This document shows, in pieces, positions 58,427 to 64,000 of a stretch of DNA of 64,000 nucleotides (positions are counted from its first letter, which is position 1; each line of letters begins with the position of its first letter). The notes beneath the pieces are model-generated. The model was not told the DNA's origin. It made no database searches and saw nothing but the letters and a program-made list of their open reading frames with translations. The stretch comes from Lotus japonicus (Eukaryota > Streptophyta > Magnoliopsida > Fabales > Fabaceae). The stretch covers positions 59,449,507 to 59,513,506 of the forward strand of contig NC_080044.1 in assembly GCF_012489685.1 (NCBI RefSeq), given 5' to 3'. Made by a program: the position numbers and the translations under genes.

Positions 58427-60190
58427 ATGGCTACCGGATCATTAATTCGTTTTGTGGAGCATCAACTGGGAAGGATTCCACACTTCTTGTTGTGCATGGT
58501 GCTTGAATGGGTGTTGATAATTGTGCTTTTCCTTGATGGGTTTCTTGCGTTTTTCGCCATTGAGTTGGCCAAGTATTTTGAATTGGAAATCCCGTGCTGG
58601 CTTTGCGCGAGGATGAATCATGTTCTGGCCTGCAAAACTCCTAATTTCTATTACAACAACTCCATATGTGAGGCTCACAAGAAAGATGTTTCTTCATTGG
58701 CTTTCTGTCACAATCACAAGAAGCTATCTGAGATAAGTAAGCTGTGTGACGCGTGCCTACTTTCGTTCGCAACCGGGAAGGAATCAGATTGTGATACCTA
58801 TAAGTCCCTTGTGGGGGTTCTGAATAAAAATCTGGAGTGCTCTGTGGATAATGGCCAGAATGTTCAATTGAGCTTGAAGGATGATGGGGTCTTACAAGCT
58901 GAGAAAAACAGTGCTCAGAGGTGTTCATGCTGTGGAGCACCATTGAAAATCAAGGCTTTCCTTTCACGAGCTCCCACTGCTTCACCAAGAGCTTATCCAT
59001 GCTTGACACCTAAACATGAGGAATCTCGTAGTCTCGAATGTCCTCTCCTTCGGTATTCGAAACTCAAGTCCATGTCTCAAATTGATTTAGAGCTTCCACA
59101 GAACAAGGAAGGTGAAAAAGAAGTTAATCAGAATAATACATGTGAGTGCATACAAAACATTAATTTCCTCAGCTTATATATAGATGCTAGCTAAAGCTTA
59201 TGCAGTTTAAACCTAAAAAAATTGCTTACTTTACAATTGTTGGTCTATGAGTTTTTAACGAGTTATGAAATGCTTTCAGCCAAGTCATGTGTGTTTGAAT
59301 TTTAGTTACATTCACCAAAACATACTTCTTTTTTCAATTCATTGTTAGACATGCTGAATGCTTTCAAGTTTTGCTGACGAAAATACAGAACACACATGAC
59401 ATTGTTCCTTTCAATTTTATATACAGTAAGGGAAGAAGACAAAGGTGCCTCTTTGCCTCTATTGACACAAGCCGAGGATTCAAACATTGAATCTCCAAAA
59501 ACCCCACTTCCATGGAGAAATAGGTTCTTTGGAATCCCACCTGCAGATTCTCCAAACAGCAGTCCAAGATGGTCTAGCGGGCTTAGCAAGAAATCATCAC
59601 TGGGAAAGACAGAATTTGCCTCTGACTCTAACGAGGTAAATGGTGTAGATGAAGCAGATGACGTTAACAATTTGAAGAGGCAAGTGCATTTGGATCGCAA
59701 GTCGCTCATGGCTCTGTACATGGAGTTGGACGAAGAAAGAAGTGCTTCAGCTGTTGCTGCCAACAATGCAATGGCCATGATCACGCGCTTACAGGAAGAG
59801 AAGGCAGCTTTACAGATGGATGCTTTGCAGTATCAGAGAATGATGGAAGAGCAGATTGAGTATGATGAAGAAGCCTTGCAAGAATATAATGACATGATTC
59901 TCAAACTTGAGGAAGAAACAAAAAATTTGGAAACAGAATTGGGGATCTACAGAGAAAAATATGGATGCCTTACAGAAGATGATTTCAACGAAGCTCACTC
60001 ATCCCATGGGGGCAATGAAGATAATGAAGAAAAAGACCTCAGCCTTCATCAAGCTGTCTCATCAAAGGCAGAGAACGGAGGGGGAAAGCTCAATGAGTCG
60101 CTAAAAGATTTTAGAATGGAGAAAACATATGTTCTTGGCCGGATGAAGAAATCGGAAAGCAGAACTCTCTTGGCAGAGAGTGGAATATGA
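58427..60190 (+). CDS. GTD-binding (DUF593, zein-binding) membrane protein, myosin-binding (MyoB)/FLOURY1-like
   Basis: Two exons, 58427-59141 and 59427-60190, with an intron GTGAGT..ATACAG; 1479 coding bases, 492 residues. The N-terminus MATGSLIRFVEHQLGRIP precedes a membrane segment (LLCMVLEWVLIIVLFLDGFL, about residues 21-45). A Cys/His-rich region follows (CWLCARMNH, ICEAHKKD, LCDACLLSFA). The conserved GTD-binding coiled coil (NNLKRQVHLDRKSLMALYME.., about residues 320-415) is in exon 2. In plants this family includes MyoB receptors that link vesicles to myosin XI tail domains, and FLOURY1-like ER proteins; I infer a similar organelle/vesicle adaptor role. The gene looks intact and converges with the bHLH79-like gene. 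Confidence 0.9.
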
Positions 60191-60896
60191 GGCACTTGAA
60201 TTGAAATGTTGTCCTTTGAGGTGAACAATGCATGATCACCTTCTTTGATCTCTTTACTTCTGCATATTACTAGGCTTGTAGTATTCTTCAATAGGATAAT
60301 TTAGGCATTACTGTCTAAGGTCTGAATGTTTATATGATTATTTTCAATATTTGCCTTTTCTTATTTGTATATACTGCAGCCTTGTATGGAAGAAATGCCA
60401 ATTATACTGCTGGCTCTGAAGTAGGCTTGGCTAAGTTGCAAGTCTAACTCTCTCTTGTGTGCAAGAACTGTAAACTCTTGTTTGATGAGGTCTTACTGCA
60501 GCTTCATATTCTTGTGAAGGTTTCCATTCATGTGACAGAATCATTAACATATCAATTTTAATCATTTTTAATAAACAATGAATACAGGAATCTAAGCCAT
60601 ATTTGCCGTTTTCCAATCTGATTCTTACAATGACTCAATTGTAATAACAAGGGGTAATTTTCATATGCGAATACATATCCTGCCAATTACACAAGTACAA
60701 ATCAGGAGAGAATAACTGTATTACAGTAGAAGATTATTTCAGTTGCTAACATAGTGAAGCAAAACATGGTATGACAATGGACATATAGATATACAGCAAT
60801 CTACAGCACTTTACTAGGTTGTTAATAAAGCATGGAAACTAACCAACCCTAGGGATTTTTTTTAGGGTCTGCCATTCCCAATGAATCTCCCTTGTG
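60191..60896. other. Convergent 3' ends of the GTD-binding and bHLH79-like genes
   Basis: Presumed 3' untranslated regions of both genes meet here. No other gene or repeat was seen. Confidence 0.5.
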
Positions 60897-63800
60897 TTAT
60901 GTTGTTTTCTCAAAACCACCAGTTATCTGCATATGCAGCCATCCAGGCTGTGATCCCTGGGCATAACCCCTGGATGCTTGTGATCCAAATATTATTCCAG
61001 CAAGGTCAAATGGTTGAGTACCAACCTGAACCAACAGATCAACTCATTAATACTACAGTATTATGAAAATTAACAGTCCTAATAAGCAAAGATGTGTAAA
61101 AGAAATCTTTTCAAATGAATGGCATGGTAGGGGGAGGGTTCCCTAAGATAGTATACAGAGTTGCCTTACTAGGTCACTTTCCATGACCCAAAGTTGTTCT
61201 GCTACTAAAGTTTGGACAAGTATAAAAAAAATGAGTGCAAAGAAATTTTTCCATCTGTGGAGTAATCTTGTAGCCAAAAGTAGTAATTCATTGTTGCCTC
61301 ACATTAATTGCATAGAAAGGTTAGCTTTGCAGTGACCTGGAAAAGATCATTCAGCATGGAAAATATGTGTTTAGACCCTTTAAAATGGACAATATTTGGT
61401 TTTAATCACAGATTTTTAAAATGGTCCCTCATTTTCAAAAATAGTCTCACTTTAGTTCTTGAACGTTAACAAAAAGGTGTACCAAACTATACCAAAGAAT
61501 GTGCAACCATTACTAGACAACATTATGGACCTCACTTGTCCATCACAATTGTCCTACATATACCAGTTTGTACTAAAACTAAATAAAAAAGAATAAAAAA
61601 CACATGTCCATGATTAGAGTGAAGCTATTTCAGAAAATAATGGATCACAGGACATATTAACAATAAGAGAATAAAATCAAATATTGTCTGTTATAAATAA
61701 GTAACATAGATGCCAGAATCTCTAAATTCTTTTGGAAGAGAATCTGATCCTAACATTAACAATCACAGCAAAAAACTTCATGCACAATGCGACAAATTAA
61801 GCAGTTAAAACATACAAAAATGAAAAACTGGACAGTAAAGAGACCAAGACATAACTGGTAAGCAGTCAGCTACAGGCAAACATGAATTAAAAAAAATAGC
61901 AATTCAAGATTCAAGATCTAGAATTCCAGATTGTCATAGGTCACAGAACATTTCCTAGAATCAGCGGAAAATAACAGACAACAACAGGGTTCACTTCAGT
62001 TGAGGATTCATTCATCACTGCTACATCTTGATCACTTTATACTTTATAGTGATAATTCACACTAGCATGGAATCAATCTGGATGACAAGTAACAGGGTCA
62101 TCGGATTCTAGGCTTTAAAGAATTCACAAAAATATAAACTCGCTGATTTCTTCAGGCTTCTCTGATATTAGACACTCCCAATTACTGCCAAAGCAGCTTG
62201 AGCCAGACACTCAAAATCACAATTTTAAATTTACCTGATGCTGTTGCATCATTGTATTTTTCTATACAGCCTTTCCCCATTTACTTTCTAATTCTATGAT
62301 TGGAAAATAAGTCTTGTTGTTACTTTTGGTTGTCTGCATTTTTTCAAAAACAACCTAATGTCGAAGCAGATGTTGTAACATCGTGCTGTCACATTTGTTC
62401 TGCGGATCTGTTGTGTGTTTGGCTGATTTTTCTAGAAGCTTTGGATGGATTTCGTGATAATCAAGTTAAGGTTATTGAAGAAGCTTCTATTTGTTATCTG
62501 GAATATAATATAGTGGAATCAAATCTGTTGAAGAAGATTTGATTTGGTTTAAATTGTGAAAGATGTTATCTTTTGTTCAAATCTTATTTGATAAGATTTG
62601 TTACTGGTTTAAAAGATTTGTTCCAGATCTGTTTTATGGACTCTATTTTCGTGCAAGCCCATTGAAGATCAAGACCAGAAGAAAGCCTATTTAAGGAGGC
62701 TTAACCCTAGTTGCAAAGTGTGCCTTGGGCACCCAAGGATTGGGTTTTTAGGGTTTTGTTTTGTGAGTCCTTGTTCTGTTATTTTGTACACCTCTCTACT
62801 GCCTCCATTGATAATCATATGGCTTAGAGTTGGTTTGTTTAGTTGAGTTGTAATCTCTTCAAATTGTTGTTTGATCATGAGATCTATCTTTCAATCTCTT
62901 GTAAGGGATCGGTCACTGTGGCAGTGATCATTAGGAGTTAGGGGAAGTTTCCTCATAGCTTAGAGGAGAAGGGCTAAGCTAGATTCACTTATGTAATAGT
63001 GGTAGACATTGAAGAGGCTCTATACTAAGGGGGAGTACTTAGGTATAGGAGGGACTTTCATGTGACCTGAGAGCTATTATTTGATAGTGAATTGACTCCT
63101 GGATTGGTATCCTCCAGATGTAGGTGATGTTGCACCGAACTGGGTTAACAATTCCCTGTGTTTTTTTCGTTGATTTAATTTATGTACTGTTGTGCAATTG
63201 TCGAACCGATTGTCCCAACATCGCGTTCGACATCTGTCCTGTGCGAGAACCGTATTTTCAAGTCTTAACTTATTATTTCTTGTTTTATTATCTTATTCAC
63301 TATTTTAGCATTTTACCATGATCTCTGCAATCCACATCTGTTACATTCTTCTTTCCTTATCCATGTTTAACACATGCTTGTGTTAGCTTGTATTGGTATA
63401 AAAAGAATGTCATGGAAAAGTAGTTAGGCACAGAATTTTTCATTGAACCTCCTTAGCATTTAATAACAATTTGTTAAATTTTCAATACTTAACTTTATTA
63501 CACTGCTAAAAGTTAAAGGAAAATTGTATGGACCCCCAAACCTGCAAATCATTGTGTTTTTATTTGTTTCTTTAGTAAAGCAGGAAAATTGTTGCAAAAC
63601 TAATCATTTCAATTATCAACTTCCACAGTCCAAGGTTTTCAATGAGTTTCCACGTTTGGAAGAGAATTGATTACGGAAAAGTCTACTAGGAATAACTTCT
63701 GCGAGGAAAAGTGATTCTATAAAGATTTAAAGTGAATCTAAACGTACTAGATACAACTGTGCTTAATATTTTGTTCACAGAATGGTTTTGACTTACATCT

Positions 63801-64000
63801 TTTGAAGAAAAACAGTCAATAGTGGGGTTCATGTTGAATCTGGAATTAACTGCTTCAAGCTTCATTGAAAGGAACTGCAGTAGTGATTGTAAAATAAGGT
63901 TAAGGTCACTAAAGTGGTAATGCTCAATAGAAAATTAGAGACAAAGAGATGAAGATAGCTACCTCAACCTGATGCTGCAGCGATTGTATGTAATTGATTA
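60897..64000 (-). CDS. bHLH79-like transcription factor, last three exons (gene continues beyond right edge)
   Basis: Visible coding exons: 64000-63963 (partial; INYIQSLQHQVE, the end of helix 2 of a bHLH domain), 63874-63797 (78 nt; FLSMKLEAVNSRF..) and 61025-60897 (129 nt; VGTQPFDLAGIIFGSQ.. ending GWLHMQITGGFEKTT and TAA). All borders are GT..AG and phases match. The tail closely resembles the SQPEWLHMQ..NRTT end of Arabidopsis bHLH79 as I recall it. The basic DNA-binding part lies outside the window. Family members are nuclear, bind E-box/G-box DNA as dimers and belong to the BEE/BPE/CIB-like subgroup. The 2.77-kb last intron contains a solo LTR. Confidence 0.88.
61026..63796 (-). other. 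Last intron of the bHLH79-like gene
   Basis: 2771 bp, starting GTAAGTC and ending GTTGGTTCAG on the minus strand. Apart from the solo LTR at 62315-63260 it contains no recognisable coding or repeat feature. Confidence 0.8.
62315..63260 (+). mobile_element. SIRE-like solo LTR, 946 bp, inside the bHLH79-like intron
   Basis: It starts TGTTGTTACTTTTGG and ends GAACCGTATTTTCA, with the duplication AGTCT at 62310-62314 and 63261-63265. It shares phrases in the same order with the SIRE LTR at 37151: TCAAAA.CAACC..TGTCGAAGCAGATG, TCACTGTGGCAGTGAT, CCTCCAGA.GTAGGTGA, GAACTGGGTTAACAAT. It lies antisense to the host gene. Confidence 0.9.

Noticed and set aside
1..64000. tRNA genes, rRNA, CRISPR arrays, organelle-derived DNA
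   Set aside because: No tRNA-like B box with a matching cloverleaf, no spaced identical repeats and no recognisable organelle genes were seen by eye. A tRNA scan and an organelle genome search would settle this.

Overview
This window looks like the nuclear genome of a dicot plant, probably a papilionoid legume. The evidence is spliced genes with GT..AG introns, AT-rich spacers, plant-specific protein families (bHLH79-like, GTD-binding/myosin-binding, FAR1-related) and nested plant transposable elements. The legume assignment is an inference from the overall character of the elements and proteins, not from a search. I saw no bacterial, organellar, tRNA or CRISPR features.

Layout. 1-2.3 kb: a decayed FAR1-RELATED/MULE transposase gene on the minus strand. 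2.4-7.9 kb: non-coding repeats, holding a 548-bp non-autonomous Mutator-like element (137-bp terminal inverted repeats, perfect 9-bp target duplication) and two micro-insertions that look like extremely 5'-truncated retroposons. 7.9-28.9 kb: an old Ty3/gypsy Tat-lineage retrotransposon in minus orientation, with gag, protease, RT, RNase H plus a second archaeal-type RNase H, integrase, and a spliced antisense gene. Three later LTR elements beginning TGTAAC, all in plus orientation, are nested in it, each with a perfect 5-bp target duplication: a 2.77-kb solo LTR, a 4.10-kb solo LTR, and a complete element whose two 2.4-kb LTRs flank only 179 bp.

28.9-35.6 kb: AT-rich sequence with a probable minus-strand Helitron (about 30956-34634), a RepHel helicase remnant and 211-bp tandem repeats. 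35.6-47.2 kb: a second FAR1-related/MULE gene with one recognisable intron, split by a complete 9.4-kb SIRE-type Ty1/copia element. In that element gag-pol and a downstream env-like ORF share one reading frame and are separated by a single UAG. 47.2-52.1 kb: Mutator-type and Helitron ends, with (TA)n runs.

52.2-64 kb is the gene-bearing end: an RRM protein gene with four exons (minus), a 5'-truncated LINE with a long open RT frame (minus), a two-exon GTD-binding membrane protein gene (plus), and the 3' part of a bHLH79-like transcription factor gene (minus) that runs off the right edge. The bHLH79-like gene has a 2.8-kb intron containing a SIRE-like solo LTR with a perfect target duplication.

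Almost everything left of 52 kb is transposon-derived. The three genes on the right look intact as far as the window shows. Intron boundaries were placed by eye from splice signals and reading-frame continuity.
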